A DNA stretch of 32,960 nt from a virus: IMG/VR virus record IMGVR_UViG_3300017991_000278, positions 1 through 32,960 of that record. One strand, given 5' to 3'. Each line of letters opens with the position of its first letter. The first letter of the stretch is position 1. The notes beneath the pieces are model-generated. The model was not told where the DNA came from, ran no database searches, and was given only the letters and a program-made list of their open reading frames with translations. A program made the translations under genes and the position numbers. Shown here piece after piece: positions 32,564-32,960 of the stretch.

Positions 32564-32960
32564 CGGATGAATCCTCCGCTTTCCAGTGAGTAAGATGAGA
32601 TACTTCCTCCTCCTCCCCTTTGGTCAATGCCACGAGATGGAAGTCAGGATTGCTGTCCCCGTCCTCCCGGTTCGGATCGCGGACCTGGCTTTGATGCTCC
32701 GTTCTCACAGGTAGGAGGGGGGCGACGAGATCAATGATGCTTGCCTGATTGTAGTGTCGAACGTGGAAGGGATTGACGTATGCGGGAACGATATCTCCGG
32801 GGACGGAGAACATGAGTTTGCCCCCGCGCTTCAGCCATCGCCAGAAATTGGAGATGAACCTATGGGGGTCCATGACGTGCTCGATGCACTCCAGGGCGAC
32901 GACCTTGTCAAATAAACCATCATCGAAATAGGCGGGGTCCATGAGATCGCCCACCCCAAA
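32523..32960 (-). CDS. SAM-dependent methyltransferase, N-terminus outside the window
   Basis: The frame is open to the right edge. The visible 145 residues start after the SAM-binding glycine loop and show the later class I motifs: GDLMDPAYFDDGLFDKVVALECIEHVMDPHRFISNFWRWLKRGGKLMFSVPGDI, i.e. motif II/III with ALECIEHV and RGGKLMFSVP. The C-terminal 45 residues are acidic and low-complexity (EEEEVSH...KEQEEEVQAGE). Such type-11-like enzymes often methylate sugars or small molecules and sit in polysaccharide loci, which suits the glycosyltransferase nearby. Confidence 0.8.
   Translation of the reverse strand, partial: FGVGDLMDPAYFDDGLFDKVVALECIEHVMDPHRFISNFWRWLKRGGKLMFSVPGDIVPAYVNPFHVRHYNQASIIDLVAPLLPVRTEHQSQVRDPNREDGDSNPDFHLVALTKGEEEEVSHLTHWKAEDSSDGKEQEEEVQAGE

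Noticed and set aside
1-32960. CRISPR array, insertion sequence, attachment site, tRNA or rRNA gene
   Set aside because: No spaced direct repeats, transposase, integrase or structural RNA was seen on either strand.

Overview
The window is the structural (virion) module of a tailed double-stranded DNA bacteriophage or prophage with a long non-contractile tail (siphovirus-like Caudoviricetes). Evidence: a GC-rich, densely packed run of plus-strand genes with ATGA/GTGA/TGATG stop-start overlaps, in the canonical order small terminase, large terminase, portal, protease, capsid, connectors, tail terminator, tail tube, frameshifted tail chaperones, tape measure, tail tip, fibres. The tail tip is lambda-like (M-, L- and fused K-I-J-like proteins). 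With a probable lipoprotein and a KpsC/S-like glycosyltransferase, this suggests a Gram-negative host, but no host gene is present to confirm it. No integrase, repressor, replication gene or recognisable endolysin lies in the window.

Layout. 1-800: a truncated basic protein and small early ORFs, then a 19-nt palindrome (802-820) before the packaging genes. 925-8636: packaging and head genes. These are zinc-motif TerS, TerL, a coiled-coil protein, a hexapeptide acetyltransferase (an unexpected passenger), a portal-MuF fusion, a prohead protease interrupted by an in-frame TAG, and an HK97-type major capsid protein. 8659-9258: a hairpin, a probable decoration protein and an intrinsic terminator. 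9288-17803: connectors, a 1024-aa repeat-rich fibre-like protein, several unknown or zinc-ribbon proteins, and a holin-like/lipoprotein fusion. 17803-23395: tail terminator, tail tube, a G/GT chaperone pair joined by a -1 frameshift at A7, a short tape measure, and M- and L-like proteins. 23392-30248: a 1669-aa protein combining K-, I- and J-like domains with a six-blade NHL propeller nested in a fibronectin-like domain, then a collagen-like fibre. 30265-30588: a one-TM protein.

From 30832 to the right edge the minus strand carries a tightly coupled operon: a truncated methyltransferase, a zinc-finger miniprotein, the KpsC/S-like glycosyltransferase and three small proteins. It converges on and overlaps the end of the structural operon. 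Together with the acetyltransferase it looks like a glycan-modification set, of unknown target.

Most notable: (i) the amber codon inside the protease, although TAG terminates at least eight other ORFs here; (ii) the K-I-J fusion with the nested NHL propeller; (iii) a holin-like/lipoprotein fusion with an in-frame internal start; (iv) the acetyltransferase between TerL and portal; (v) a large fibre gene with exact 195-nt period repeats among the connector genes.
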